The notes: a model not told the origin generated them from the letters alone. DNA of 64,000 nucleotides from Polytrichum commune (GCA_950295325.1 OX485805.1:2044501-2108500); one strand, 5' to 3'. Positions 23,556 to 40,800 are shown, counted from the first letter of the stretch. Made by a program: numbers and translations.

Positions 23556-25004
23556 TAAAGATATGTATCAAGTTCATGGTAAGGGGCAACAAAGTTGCAT
23601 TGCAACACATTACATATATAGATAATTCAAGTTTTTGAATGAGAATGATGGGATTATTTTCTTCCCTTCCAATTATACCAATGCCTCTAGGCTCTCACCC
23701 CCTCCATAGTCTTGCCACACTATTTTGTGTATAAATTTATGGAGGTGTTTAGAAACCCTTCATGTGATTAATGATGTGGTTTCCAACTGCATCTCAACCT
23801 TTACAATTCACGATTGAGCAGTTGATATGTTCTCACCACAAATGATCCATTCAACATATTGCATGATAAAAGGGGAACACGTCCTTACAATTTGCCACTA
23901 ACCATACTTCCACATAAATCGAGTTAACTTTATTGATTTGACACAAAATATAAAGAAATAGAAATGACGCCAATTTACATTTTGAAATTAATTTTGTATG
24001 AGCACTTATGGTACAAGTTCATAAAGTAAAGAAGAAGTCTTTGTATATCACAAATGTTATGTTTTGATTGATATCAATAGTGTTTGAAGTTACAATGAAG
24101 AACACAACATTCATGATATAAAGAAACATATATGTGGCTTCATGAACATGTGCCAAGAAAATGAAGCAAGATGGGAAGGCACATTTACCATGAACTCATC
24201 AATCACTCCTCCATAACGTCACATGACAAATTAATATCAAGTTTCAACATAGGCAGCTTGCCATCCCTGGTGCAGAGAGAGCAAGCCAGGATGACGAAGA
24301 CTAAACTCATTTGTAACCCTAACCCCTAGCACGTGACGTGGCCGTCTCATAAGGCAACACTTCAGGAAAGGACTATAAGCCTCCTCCTCGAAAAGACTAC
24401 TTCCCTCGTCATCACGTGCACATGCTACTAGCATTTTGTAAATACATCTAGATGTAGTTGGCAAAAGCTATCTCCAAAGACCAGTTCAAGCTGACCTTCC
24501 TTATGTTCAAGAATACAACAACTATGACATTTTTACGTGCCATGTGACGTTTTCACGAATTCCATGTTAGAGATTGACCTTCACCCTCGAGTGTAGACTC
24601 TATTAATATGGGTCTACATAGGTAGTTAGGTTTTGAATCAAATGCTTCGGTCAGTCTTGCATCAAAGGTGGTCTATGTTGGGCCCACGTGGAGGCAACTT
24701 GTTACATTCTTTGGTTCATGAATTTGGTCACATGTTACGGGTGACTTTTGGTCAAGTGTTTTTCAAGGGGATTTTTGAGATTTCCGGGGGATTTCCGGGG
24801 GAGGCAATTATGGCAATTTGCATGGTTAGTTGGTGGCGTTGTAATCATGGGATACATGGGATGATTCATTATGGTCATGTGCATGGACCTTCATTTGGCC
24901 CGGTTTTTGTTTGGGTGTGTATGGGTACGAGGATTGTTACCTATTGGGAGGGATCTTTAGGGTTTGGTGGCCCTACACACAATGCTTATCGAGCATCGAC
25001 ATTG
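23556..25004. other. Gene-free intergenic DNA
   Basis: A 126-codon plus-strand frame at 24,633-25,013 is Gly- and Trp-rich and lacks any family signature. I do not call it a gene. Confidence 0.45.
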
Positions 25005-25393
25005 CTACACTAACTATAATATTTAGTGTCACCGATTCTAATTGTCTTGGTCAATACCAATTGTAAATTGCAACATAGTGTCACCAACACTACATGCTAA
25101 CCCAACATTATTTGTCATTCCTTGTGTATTTTTGGGGGGATTATAGATTTATAGTGTTGCAATTATTGTCACTCACCCAAAAAAAATTATTTTTTATGTT
25201 TTCCAAACTTCAATCATCCATGACAATATTTCATTGCAAGTTGATGATGAGAGAAGGCATGGTTTTGGCCAATGGATGAACTCATCCATCATCCATGACA
25301 ATATTTGTTCACTTATTTATTAGAAGTGTCATCCAAAAAGTTACCATGGTGACATTCAATACTGTATGACACTAAATATCATATTTAGTGTAG
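25005..25393. mobile_element. CTACACTA-type MITE, reverse-oriented copy
   Basis: A 389-bp element with ends CTACACTAACTATAATATTT and AAATATCATATTTAGTGTAG. The interior is the reverse complement of the 13,806 copy (for example CAATACCAATTGT, AACCCAACATTATTTGT, TCCATGACAATATTTGTTCA). Confidence 0.85.
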
Positions 25394-25739
25394 TTCTTTT
25401 GGCTTGAATCTCATCACTTGGGTTGTGGTCATGGCATAAGATGAATATGGTGAGTTGGATGGTGAAGGTAGGGACGTGGTTTTATGCTAGAAGAATGTCG
25501 GGTTTGAGCTTTGTGATGCAAGTGCATCAACTAGTGCACTTACGTATGGACAACTATGAATAACTCGTTAGGGTTTTTCATAAAGTGTTTGAGCTTTGAA
25601 GGTTAGCCCTACGGTGTTGCAAGAGCAATTATGTATAAGTACAAATGTTCATTATATTTGATTATTTGGTTGTTTATGATAGTTATGTTGGGCAACGACA
25701 TACTAGTTCAATCAATGTTGCACATATGGCAAAGTATGG

Positions 25740-25905
25740 CATAACAATGTTAAGTAGTATGTGTTTGTTCATGTGGGTCTTGAGAATATAACCATGGGAT
25801 GCAAGGAGACTCAAATTAAGTCTGAATCCGCACTAGGTTGGGGCATCTCATGATTATATTCTCAAGGCCCACATGAATGAACATACACTGCTTAATAATG
25901 GTATG
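25740..25905. mobile_element. Foldback MITE, CATAACA…AAGCAGTGT family, copy 1
   Basis: A 166-bp foldback with arms of about 60 bp: CATAACAATGTTAAGTAG…GTTCATGTGGG on the left, and the complement of CATACCATTATTAAGCAG…TTCATGTGGGC on the right. A second copy lies at 47,615-47,777. Confidence 0.85.
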
Positions 25906-26224
25906 GGACGAACGTTTTGGTTGTCTAAAGACGGGATGTATTTCTCATTGCCCATGTATCTTGTGTACTTTAGATTTTAAGGATTTTATTATTTAAGTGT
26001 TTGTGCATTAAAGTATGGTCCATATTTTGATTCAATGTGACTTAGTGAACACCTAGAATTACATTATTACCCGATATAAGCCCTACTTTCAAATCAAAAT
26101 ACACATTCTCTCTAACACCTCAGTGTGAAATTTTGCATGGGCACATGTGAGGTGCATCCATCTTCCAACTTGGCGATGAATATGTACACACATTTTTTAT
26201 GCTTTCTCTTCCAACATTGTATTG

Positions 26225-26365
26225 TCTACCTATGTAGTTGGCCACCTTGCTAGTTTTTCCATCAGGTAGAGAGAAGATTTCATAGCCAGGAATCTAACCA
26301 TGAATCACTCCATTTGGTTTTGGGTACCTCTTCATTGACGTTTGATAGTTTAGGGTAATCTTGGA
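26225..26365 (-). mobile_element. tRNA-like SINE candidate, copy 2
   Basis: It shares with 20,757 and 43,333 the minus-strand order CCTAAACTATC…, GGTTAGATTCCTGGCT…, CTTCTCTCTACCTGATGG, ACTAGCAAGGTGGCCAACTA. Box B is more diverged here. Confidence 0.5.
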
Positions 26366-26520
26366 CCGACTTTTGTAAAATTGATCTCTTGTACAATGAT
26401 TTTCTTTAAAAGAATGTAGTTGTCAATAAATATATTTTTGTATTTTATTCAAGAAAAACAAGATAAATTAACTGCTCTCTCTTGGGCATTGATAACATGT
26501 GAGCGGTTCACTCATGTTCT

Positions 26521-26889
26521 TAAAGCCACTTCGCATACAATCCAAGGATTGTGACTATGTAATTTTGAGGGCCCTTGACTCTCATCCAAAGGACATACCA
26601 TGAGTTGTCATGAATGTACGCATATGTCATTGACATGGTTTGTTGGAATTTGCGTCAGGCCTATCTCTTGGAGGTGCTAAGCTCAAATTCCGGCAGACCA
26701 TGATACATTATCCATAGTATGCCACATAAGAATCCATGTAGACTTTTCATCCATGACAATCTCTTTGAACCCTTAAGTCTTCACCTTCTAGCGAAGTGAA
26801 CTTGGATGAATTTGGCCTTTCCAACCAATGAGAAATCTTAGAATGCAATGGTCACGGGCCTTCAGTCTCGTGTGTGAAGTGGCTTGTTA
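26521..26889. mobile_element. Probable small TIR element with TTA flanks
   Basis: The ends AAGCCACTTCGCATAC (left) and GTGTGAAGTGGCTT (right) are inverted. TTA lies just outside on the left and one base further out on the right, suggesting a 3-bp TTA target-site duplication. A diverged relative may be present at 28,720-28,880. Confidence 0.5.
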
Positions 26890-29283
26890 GGTTCCCTCGC
26901 ACTCTCTCTCTTCCTCCTAGTTCTAGTTTGGCCTAAACCATGGATTTCTAAGTGAATATAAATACTGCAAAAGCAAAGACAAATTGCACATATTCATACA
27001 TGCTTCACACATCGTTTACTGACTTACCGTGGTTGCGGAATTATCACTGTGTTAGCCACATTACTTTTTTAGGGTTGCATGTGGACATTTAAGGGTTAAA
27101 ACCGACCTTTCAAACCTTGAACAATTGTCAGAATAACAATAGTTAACTGGAGAATTTTCAATACATTTTAGGGAATAATTATGCTTAACTAGAAAAAATT
27201 CCAAGTATTATTATGTATTTGAAGAAGTTTGCCTTTTGATTTGCTTCAATGGTTGGTTTTTAATATGCTTGGGCCACCGAGGATCATCAAGAAATGCCTT
27301 TATATGATCACTCATAGTGTTGGGCTCCGGAACAACCTCCATGTACACCACCAACACATATAACACATAAGTGACACTACAACACTACAACACTACAACA
27401 CTACAACAAAATTCGGTGAACAAGTTGCACTCATCTTAAGTTAATTAAATATTTAGTTAACTAGACATAATTATAGTTAACTATATTTTTTGGTATACTA
27501 AATTTAGAACAACTATAGTTAACTACATTTCTCGGCAGTCATATTGCGAACAACCATAGTTACGAAAGGCAACTAGTTAACTAATAGTTGAACCAACTGG
27601 TTAATTGTCCAAGGTCTGCAATCTTTGGTAGATCCCATTATGGACAATGAGAATGTACATCCTTGACGTTATGATATGAAATAACTCCAAGCAATAAAAA
27701 AGGAGGCTTATTGTCCAAGCCCATAAGAGGGCCCCATCCATTATCCATATAAGTCTCTTCACATGGTACCTAAGAGTCTCTTTTTCAAATCTATGCATTT
27801 TGGAATTGTGGAACAACAATGGCGCATGGGTGTTGACAAAGTCGTTGTTTTGAATTTCCAAAATGGTGGTTGTTTGACATACGGTGTGGGAATGACCAAA
27901 GACATTAATTTTGTACATACGCGTGCAATGGGGCACGGCAACATGGGCTTAAACTAAGTTATTGGGTCTACAATTTGGAAGTTACATCCCAAAACCAACA
28001 CTTGTTTTAAGTCGTCATTCAAAAGCTTCGGTATGAAGAGGCTAAGGATACATGGTGTTAATTGTGTCTGTTGCCCAAAACTACCTCATATGCACACCCC
28101 ATAAGGACTATAGCCAAAACACACCTTAGATAGTCCAAATGTTTTCAATGCCAAGTGAGATGAAATTTGGGTGAAATCCGGGATGATGTTCAAATGTTGG
28201 GAGGAAATTGGCTTGGTTTTGGGCAAGCGTTGGGACATATCTTATTGTTTGAACCATGCATGCAAAAGTTATAAAGGGTTCATGTTTCTATTTATGGGTG
28301 GAGTATTGGTTTTGGTTTGGGAGAGGTATTGGGAGAAAGCGAAGTTGGTTTTGAGCAGAAAGATAAGGGTGGTTTTTAATGAGTGTCATGACGGTTTTAG
28401 GAGTCATTCACAATGGGGAAAATGTGGGTCTAGGATGGGAATTAGATAGCTATGGATATTGCATTACATTCAAATATTGTGCACTTTGTTTTATTTTTGT
28501 TTCTATCATGTCTAAGCCAATTGCAAAACCAATTGCTCGTGCCACTATTCCATGAGGACTCCATAAAAAAAGCTCACATACTCAAAGGGTTGGTTCAAAG
28601 ACCATCTATCTTATTGTAAAATTTACTCAATCCTCGTGGTGTATAGGTTAATCATCCATGATCACGGATGAAAGGGGTTCATTAAATAACTGTTAGACCA
28701 TGAAACAAACCCACTTGGTGCCATGTGGATTTTTCATTTATTCAAATTTCTTTGATCTTGTGAGCCCTTGTGATTTGGTATAAAGTGAACTTGGAGCACC
28801 TCCGGCTTCTCAACCAATCATATTATTCACATATCACATGTCAAGGGCCCTCAAACTCTAGTGTAAAGTAACCCTTAGTTTGAGAAACCAATCTGCAAAT
28901 TTGAGTACAATGTTGAGTTAAAAAAGATAAAGCTCATTTTGGCATGTTTTGGATCATGAGTTTCTTGAACCCATGCCTTAATAATTTTTTTTTAAAAAAC
29001 ACCATAATCCATCATGCTAGGAGTTTTGGACATCATATTGATTGTTCGACTTGTAGCCTACACGTTGGATGAGCATAGAGAAGAAACATCGATCTTAGTG
29101 GGATCATCGTATTTAGTGGACCGGTTCTTCCCTAGCACTGAGTCAAAACTAGAGGTTTGCACAAAAAGCCGTCTTGGACTGGGGAGGTGAAACCGGATGT
29201 TTTGAAACATGGGGCCACACTATGTACATGTGCAAATGAGCCGTTGTATTTGTTAGTTTAATGACACCCCACCTCAAAGACGA
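26890..29283. other. Gene-free DNA with GTTAAC-rich patch
   Basis: No gene is supported. At 27,374-27,408 there is an (ACACTACA)n-like minisatellite. It is followed at 27,430-27,620 by repeated TAGTTAACTA palindromes. A 111-codon minus frame at 27,601-27,936 has no recognisable motif. Confidence 0.45.
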
Positions 29284-29507
29284 CTACACTAAATATGATA
29301 TTTAGTGTCAATTACTATTTAAAGTGACATATTCATATGTATTCTTATTGTTGAAGTAATATTTTACCAAGTCAAGTTGATGATGTTGTATAATGTCCAA
29401 ACAACCACTTCAATATATGTTGGTAAAAAAAATGAGATGTATAGTAAGAATTTATAACGTTGCATAATTCTAAATAGAAAATGACAGTAAATATCATAGT
29501 TATTGTA
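29284..29507. mobile_element. CTACACTA-type MITE, decayed copy
   Basis: The left end CTACACTAAATATGATATTT is intact. The right end (GACAGTAAATATCATAG) is diverged. About 224 bp. Confidence 0.6.
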
Positions 29508-29766
29508 TTCTACAAAATATCAAAATATTAATTTAGTTGTTAAACATCTAAGACCCGGCGTTGCATTTTTATCAGCCCCCAAAATGATGGGTTGTCTCTT
29601 CCCCCCACCATTTTTTAGGAGTTGGCAATCTGGTGGGGTGGCAAACCCCCCGTTCCCATCTGCCATATCGATGAATAATCAAGTTTTTACTTAGCTCCCG
29701 GAATGCTAGGAAGATGGTATCATTGGGGAATCCAAGAGTTTCACAACATGTTCCCCCCCCCTTCAA

Positions 29767-29825
29767 TCCCATTAGCCTTTTGGCTTCATGGACTTTAAAA
29801 TCAATTTCATTTCATTTCGATGCAT
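29767..29825 (+). mobile_element. Truncated LINE 3' end
   Basis: CCCATTAGCCTTTTGGCTTC followed by GGACTTTAAAATCAATTTCA and ATTTC repeats closely matches the end of the LINE at 45,148-45,198. This fits a strongly 5'-truncated insertion of the same family. Confidence 0.65.
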
Positions 29826-31105
29826 AATTAAGAAGCCTACCAGTTGGGTTTTGTTTGTTTGTTCACCTTATTTGGGACATTCTCATTATGTACGTCAAGG
29901 TGCGACTTGGGAAAGGGTAATTAAATTCATTAAGATTAGCGCCTACTTAGCCGAAGCCCTCCTCAAAGGCTTTGATCAAACTTGGGGTGATAGGAATGTT
30001 CTTTGGCTAGGGCATGGTGCTTTTCACTTTGTGTTCGTGGTCCATGGTGGCAACGGTCCATGTACAGGATGTGGCGGTGAGTTTCAATACTCATTATTAA
30101 AGTTGGAAAGGTAGGTGAACGTCGGGAATTGTTTATGCCATGGGAAGGCAATGCATTGGTTTTGTTGTGGGAAGCGGAGGTACAAATGTATATAGCTTTT
30201 GGGGTCACTGCCAAACCCTTTTATTCTTAGGGTCAACCTTCATCTCCTACTGGCACAACTGAATAGTGTTACCTTGGGGGCTCCCCATTTACAATATATC
30301 CTTGTGATGAGGTTTTTTAAAATATTTGGCCTTTTATACATGTAGCTAACATGGTTTTTGTGACGTTTTTTTGTGGTTTTCGGTAGCCAACTACTATACT
30401 ATTAGAAATCCCAATATACTACAAATTTGAATGAAGGTCAAGTGAAATTGGAAACAACAACATATTTAGGTAGTTTGACACTTTGATCACTTGGTGCTTT
30501 GGGGGTTGACCTTGGTTGGTGGGGTGGGGGTGGTCCTTGGTGGGGCTCTGGTTTTCTTGGTTTTTTTTTGGTCACTTTTTACATGGCAGTGTGGCATGTC
30601 TGAAGGGCCCTGCCTCCCCTTGAAGTGGGCACGTCTTACTTGGTTATTAATGCTTAAGTGTCTCAAATAATCACACACACACACTTAAAGTTGGTGATGA
30701 GGATGTAACTTTCCCTTGGATTTGGAGTTAGGCCACATTGGAAGAGCAATAATGGTCAATTTGTTGGCAACAACATTGGTTTTTTCTCACCCTTTTTTCA
30801 CCTTTTTTTTACAATGGGATTAACCACTTTACTATTTTGGTGAAATTTAACATCATGAAGCCCCCCAAAAAAGACACTTTGCCACTACCTAACTGAAGCA
30901 ATGTACATAGCATTGTTTAACCTCCCGACTATTGGATGGGTCCAAGCATATGCCCAACTTATGCTTGGACAATCCAAGCTTGATTCCCCAACACTAGAGT
31001 GTATAGTTGAAAACCCATAGCCAACCATGTTATTGGAGACCCGTGGGGATTAGTTTCAGACCCTGCAAATAGGCCCTCTAATTTGATGTACATTCTTCAA
31101 CTTAC
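29826..31105. other. Gene-free intergenic DNA
   Basis: The 108-codon frame at 29,788-30,114 begins inside the LINE tail and shows no family motif. A G/T-rich stretch lies at 30,500-30,560. No gene is called. Confidence 0.45.
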
Positions 31106-31108
31106 TTA

Positions 31109-31480
31109 GGGCCGGTTCACACATGGTCCCAAATCCTAAGTCCCAAGTCACTTGAGGTCAATCCGTGCAATCTTAGCCATTGAGAGCATGGAGGTTGGGA
31201 CTTACCACTTCACACAGGGGTCCCAAGTCTAAGTCCCAAGTATGACATGAATGCCTACATGGCAACACTTTTTGAAGGTGAGGCTCAAGACTTGTGTTGA
31301 GAGTTGGATCAAGCAAAAAGTTGGACCCAACTCTCAACACAAGTCCCGTGAATATTTTTGCATAAAAATATTTAAAGTTTGATTTTAATGACAATTAACT
31401 ATATTTTAATAATTTCTTGAGGCTCAAAAGTTGGGACGTTGCCTCCATGTTGGGACTTGGGACCCCATGTGAATGGGCCC
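31109..31480. mobile_element. PIF/Harbinger-type MITE with TTA duplication
   Basis: The ends GGGCCGGTTCACAC…GGTCCCAA and the complement of GGGCCCATTCACAT…GGTCCCAA match at 19 of 24 positions. TTA flanks both sides (31,106-31,108 and 31,481-31,483). GGGCC ends plus a 3-bp TTA duplication fit PIF/Harbinger (Tourist-like). Inside, ACTTGTGTTGAGAGTTGG (31,290-31,307) and its exact complement (31,327-31,344) form an 18-bp perfect hairpin. Confidence 0.8.
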
Positions 31481-31483
31481 TTA

Positions 31484-32741
31484 TAAAAGACCCATGGAGT
31501 TGTGCCTATTTCTGCATGGGAACACAATGTGGACCTCTATGCCACGTGGCTATGTGGCGGCTTTCCATGCAACTAAAAGTAAACCTATTCTTATAATGAC
31601 CGATTGCCCCAATAGCTAGGCTCATCTTTGCATGGCATAAATCCAACCCAACCCTTAGCTAATATGTTGGCCAGCTTTCTCATGGGATCGAGTGGTATTA
31701 GGTAGGAAACATGTCCCTTTATGCTGAATGTTATTATGTGAGCTAAAGTAATAACTTCAGTGCTTAAGTGCTCATCCAACCCCAAGTACCCACCAACCAA
31801 TAAATAATCAGGATTACAAAAGCATGAATGTCAACATTGGCTAAAGAATTGTCACAACTTACGGTAGGGGTTGGTGGCTACAAGATACAACTTTCATGCC
31901 AAGTAACTCACACAACATATGTCAAGTCGCTTACATCACAATACAGTGCTCGTACAAAGCCATCAAGGATCGAACCCTCACATACAATGAACCACTGAGA
32001 AGTCCTATGACTCAGCAACTGCCTCACGAAGAAAAATGATCATATACCCCTACAACGTCACGACCACACTAACCCCACCAATACAAAGATCATCCAGTCA
32101 CTCAATTCCCATGGTCACTTTGGTTACCCTAGATACTCTAATGCCCACCCCAAGAGGGTTAGTAGTCCTACATCATTGATATTATGCATAATACCAAGGG
32201 TGGGTCAAACGGGCATTTCAATCAATATGATCCCACTAAGGTCAACGTTTCTTCTCTCTACTCATCCAATGTGTAGGCTACAAGTCGAACGATCAATATG
32301 ATGTCCTAAACTCCTAGTATGATGGATTATGGTGATTTTTTCATTGTTAAGGTATGGGTTCAAGAAACTTGGGGTCCAAAACACCCCAAAACGAGTTTAT
32401 GTGTATGCGGTCCACTGCTCGGGAAGAACCGGCGGTTAGTTACAAATGAACCGATTGAGTTTGAAAAATAACTGGTTGGAGACTTCAGGAGAATTACTGA
32501 TCGTTTTAGAGGAATCTATAAATTATACCTCAAATGAATAAAACAAAAGCGGAAGATGTCAACATATAACCGGTTGGATTTAGAATGACTAGGATCTTCA
32601 CTGACTATGCCCAAAAACTTCCCCGGCACATGTGTGACCTCCACTTGAAAGTACATCATGATGATTTCATACCAGCTAATTATTTAAAGTGGTGGAGTGC
32701 GGCAGCCTCTGTGAGATTGTGCAACCAACATGCAAGATACC

Positions 32742-32774
<33 letters not shown>

Positions 32775-32840
32775 CAAATAAACAAAACCTTTGGTAGTGG
32801 CATGGTGGCTGACAAGACTGCCATGACATCACAAAATAAG
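31484..32840. other. Gene-free DNA with a possible SINE and ATT microsatellite
   Basis: At about 31,900-32,060 on the minus strand, CTCAGTGGTTCATTG followed by GAGGGTTCGATCC resembles the Pol III boxes of a SINE. An (ATT)n run lies at 32,747-32,775. No protein gene is supported. Confidence 0.4.
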
Positions 32841-32843
32841 TTA

Positions 32844-33376
32844 GGGCCGCTTTACACTTAGAGGCCGGGCCAATTCGTTGTGTAAGAGGCTTGAAATCCT
32901 CATTTGTGATTGGTCAAAAGGCTCAAATCGGCCCCAACCCCTTTACATCTAGAGGCCGGGCCGATTTGGTGGTATGATTTTTTAAATTAAAAAATGTATG
33001 TTATGACACGGCCCGAGCTCGTTGAATTGGGTGCACCCAAAATGGAAGGCCAATTCTTGGCCTAGAGGCCAATGTCATATTCCACTAAAAAAATCTTCTT
33101 AAATAAAGTATAATTTTTTAAAGTGAACTAGATCCATTGGATTATGTGGAATCTAAAGGCTCTATCTTAGATTATGCTACATCTGTTGGATTAGGCTAAT
33201 TTTTTTGAATCAGCTTGGCTTCTTGGCCCGAGGGCCTTTACATATGGGAAAATTGGCCCCCGGTATAATCTTATTATAATGTGTAGTAGAGGCCGGCCTC
33301 CAACCCAAAAAAGGCTGAAATTTTGTGCAATCGGCCTCAAGGGAAATTGGCCCGGCCTCTAGGTGTAAAGCGGCCC
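32844..33376. mobile_element. PIF/Harbinger-type element with TTA duplication
   Basis: Terminal inverted repeats of 32 bp with one mismatch: GGGCCGCTTTACACTTAGAG… on the left, and the complement of GGGCCGCTTTACACCTAGAG… on the right. Both are flanked by TTA (32,841-32,843 and 33,377-33,379). Extra internal copies of the subterminal CTAGAGGCCGGGCC motif occur near 32,950. No transposase in its 533 bp. Confidence 0.88.
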
Positions 33377-33379
33377 TTA

Positions 33380-33869
33380 GTTCGAATGAAGTCAGTCCCC
33401 TCTTGGCATGTTTTGAAGGAATGGAGGCTTCAAGGATATTCCTGACCATTTGTTACATCCAAGAAAAAATACTATCTGAGATATTCTCTCACTGTGTTGC
33501 TTGTCAAGTAGTGCGCATCATATGCTAATTCCGTAGTCGTGCCATGTGCGTTGTACTTTGCTTTGTCTTCTTTTTCTCTCTTGGCATATAAGTATGCATG
33601 ATTGATCCACAAGTTTGTGCTCTAGAATCCACACTTGTGTAGAAATGGTACGTGGGTTCTAGCATATCCAATCTAGGAACGCTTCTTAATACACAAATCG
33701 GGGAGGAGCGTTGTGATCGCATGACCTATGAAAAGAAGAAGGAAAAAAATGGTTTCCACAATGTCTTAAGCTAAACGTTTTGCATCGCAACTCCAATTTT
33801 GAGACTTTCGAAATGTCCATTTTCATGATCGATTGTTGCTAAGTTGTTGATCAGATGAGACGGTTCCCG
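33380..33869. other. Intergenic DNA
   Basis: I see nothing here beyond short open frames. Confidence 0.45.
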
Positions 33870-34720
33870 AGCCTATCCGAAGCCCATAGATCCCATGGAG
33901 TTGGAAATGCCACCACTAAAGATATTGGCTCGACCGTTGTTGGTGACAGAGTTCAAATAGAGTCCGTGACACTCACCTCATCCACCCACAACAATTGCTG
34001 GAGTGCAGTAATCTCCGTCCCACCAGCCACACCCCGATCACTTTGACTTGTTAATTTATAGCTTCTGCATGACGCTGATTTTGTTTTGGAGACTTGAAAC
34101 GACAGTTCTTTGTGATTTGCATTCACAACTTGATTGGATGAGACAATCCCCCCCCCCCAGCTGAGCCCTAGCCGAGCTGACCCAAAGGCCAAAAGTTGTA
34201 TGTGGAGTTGGAATTGCCTTCAATGGTAAGTTACATCCGTTGCATACCTTTAAGGACAACTTAGTAAAAGCCTCGTTTGCTTAAACGGAATCGATGACAC
34301 TCACATGTTGACCCCCCATAGTTGTTGGGTTGTGGCAACCCCTCTCCCAACAACCACTCCCCCAACCACCCCTTCCGGTCACTTTGACTTTTTACTATAT
34401 AGCTTTTGCATGACCTCAACTTTTGCAAAGACTTGACATGATAGTCTTTGTGTTTGGAATTGGTACTTGATTGGATGCGTACAATTCCCTTGAGCCTAAC
34501 CGACCCAAAGGCCAAAAGGTGTCCGTGGAGTTGGAAGTGCCCATAATAACAATATGGGCGCCGCATACCCTTAAAAAAATAGACTTATTAGTAGACGCCC
34601 TTGGTCGCTTTATTTGGCCATTCGCCCCGTGGGACACACGACCCATGCACCGTCTCCACCGTTGTTGGTGGATAGTCCGATCGAAATCAACCACACTCAA
34701 ACGCCCCCACAATTGGATTT
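33870..34720. repeat. Diverged tandem repeat, about 2.5 units
   Basis: The landmark TGGAGTTGGAA recurs at 33,896, 34,202 and 34,526, spacing 306 and 324 bp. Further shared blocks are GATCACTTTGACTTG/GGTCACTTTGACTTT and ACCCAAAGGCCAAAAG. It lies just upstream of the GC-rich GGPPS promoter region. Confidence 0.8.
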
Positions 34721-34749
34721 TGGATTGCGGTATACCCTTTCCCACCACT

Positions 34750-38852
<4,103 letters not shown>

Positions 38853-40800
38853 TTGCTATTTCGTTCTTTCTCCATCAGGTTCAGATTTACAAAGAGGTCA
38901 GGTATTTGCTATGGTATTCACCGGACCCATAATCTTAATGGTGACTGGTGCGGGCTCCTCCTGTGTCTGTCTGCCACTTGCTTTAGCTTTTGTTGTCCAA
39001 GCCCAGAGTTGCTTCAACATCATCTTTGAAGCTCATGTAGCAAGTGGTGGTTTTGAAAGTTGTAGGATTGTATAGTATATACCTCTCGGTACCTAGTTTA
39101 GAAACTTCATTGATCAATTTTCTCATCACAAATTTCACCAAGGTGAAGAACAAGGTCTTCAATCTTTTGACAGTTGTCATCAAATCATGTATTACGGTCT
39201 TTGTTACAAGGTCCAGTATTTTGGTCCAGGACGGAAAACAATTCTTTTCCAGGTACCTTCAAGTAGGTTTCCTTGTAGTTTCTCCTTACAGAGGAACAGG
39301 GCACTTGGTACTCAAGTCTCAAGCCTGTTTAGATAATTGAGTAAATTGGCATGTCAATGCCTTTCGAGAGCAAGAAAATGTGTCGTGGATGATTTGTGTA
39401 CTCCTGCTCTCCTTGTGTATGGTATCAGTGAATTTCTCAATTTACTGTCGAGATACATCTATATTGTCAGGCTTTGGTTGGTTATAGCTGGAAGAGTATC
39501 ACTACATTTTATGGGTGGCGTTTCACTTACCTATACACCATGCTGTTTGGAGGTGCTTCTTCTATGTGATTGGTCACGTCTATCATTTTGAAAATTTCTT
39601 CCTCAAGATTGTGAACCATTTTAGGCTTCATAGACAGTGGAGTCCATATCTTGATCGCAATGGAATTTCTGACAGGATATAGATTGCATTCAATGCTAAC
39701 CTATCAAAGTGTCCGGAAGGGAGGACTGTACAGGGAATCTTCAAACTGCGAGTGGGGCCATCAATTTTTCTTATATAACAATCCAGAAGCACAAGAGCTA
39801 TGGGTTACCTAGCGTAAGGAAACAAATGAAACAATGTAATCAAGTTTCATAAAACCATTCAAACTGCAAAACCAGGTCTAGGTACGGGCTGTTTTCTCTA
39901 AAAATGATTTCCAGATTCTTGTTACAAATGTTTTTTTGGTACTCTTCAACTGGTTCTCCTTTGAGCAGAAATGAATGTGTCATGCTGGTAACATGTATTG
40001 AATTAATGTCATCACATTATGGATTTGTATCATGTATTTGCCTAGCCTATGGCGAGGAGGTTCCAGAAGAATTAACTCCATAGCTTGGTATTTAATGCAG
40101 ATGAAGTGTGGTGGACAAAACCTGTAAGGGTCTCCATAATAGGATTTTTTTAAGCTGCAAGTTCCTCATCGCCTCCCAAGAATGACACCAGGAACAGCTC
40201 CAAGTCCGCATGAGGCTGTATTATCCAATTTTGAAATGTTGATGCCCTCCGCAACAACCGGGGGTTTTTACAGGGAGATCTGAGCATGAACACATAGCAT
40301 GCAGGCTTCTGCTTTACACTCAAAACTGACTTTCAATTGAGGCTACCTTTTGAGATTTATGCTGCTCAATGGTCAAAGGAATTTGAGTTTCCCTTAGTTT
40401 ATGGGTTGAAGACGTTTCACTAATATGAGAAAGCGGTTACAAGTCCCCCTAGAAGCACAACTCCTAGTTCTATTCGACAACAACAAGATAAACCTAGTCA
40501 ACTTGGTATATCATCTGGACTAAGATTCTTCACTTGCATTTCCTCATTCACAATGGCATCAAGATCTGTGAACATCCCCAAAGCTTACCACACAAGCTGC
40601 AAACTTGTGTAGCTTTTATTGGTAGTTTCTACTTGATCATGCTTGCAGGAGGTCCAATATCTAAAGAAAACGATCAAGTATGTTTCTGACACATTACAAA
40701 TGGTTTTAATGTCATGATCTCAAAATTCAGATGCATAATCTCAACCCTCAAGCCTAACTCTCTTTCCTTAAGACTATATCTCGCATAACCTCACACGGAG
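38853..40800. other. GGPPS 3' UTR and downstream intergenic DNA
   Basis: The first several hundred bases are presumably 3' UTR; the poly(A) site is not clear. No other gene is recognised to the LINE boundary. Confidence 0.5.

Noticed and set aside
24633-25013. A 126-codon Gly/Trp-rich plus frame
   Set aside because: No homologous motif, and its end overlaps the border of a MITE at 25,005.
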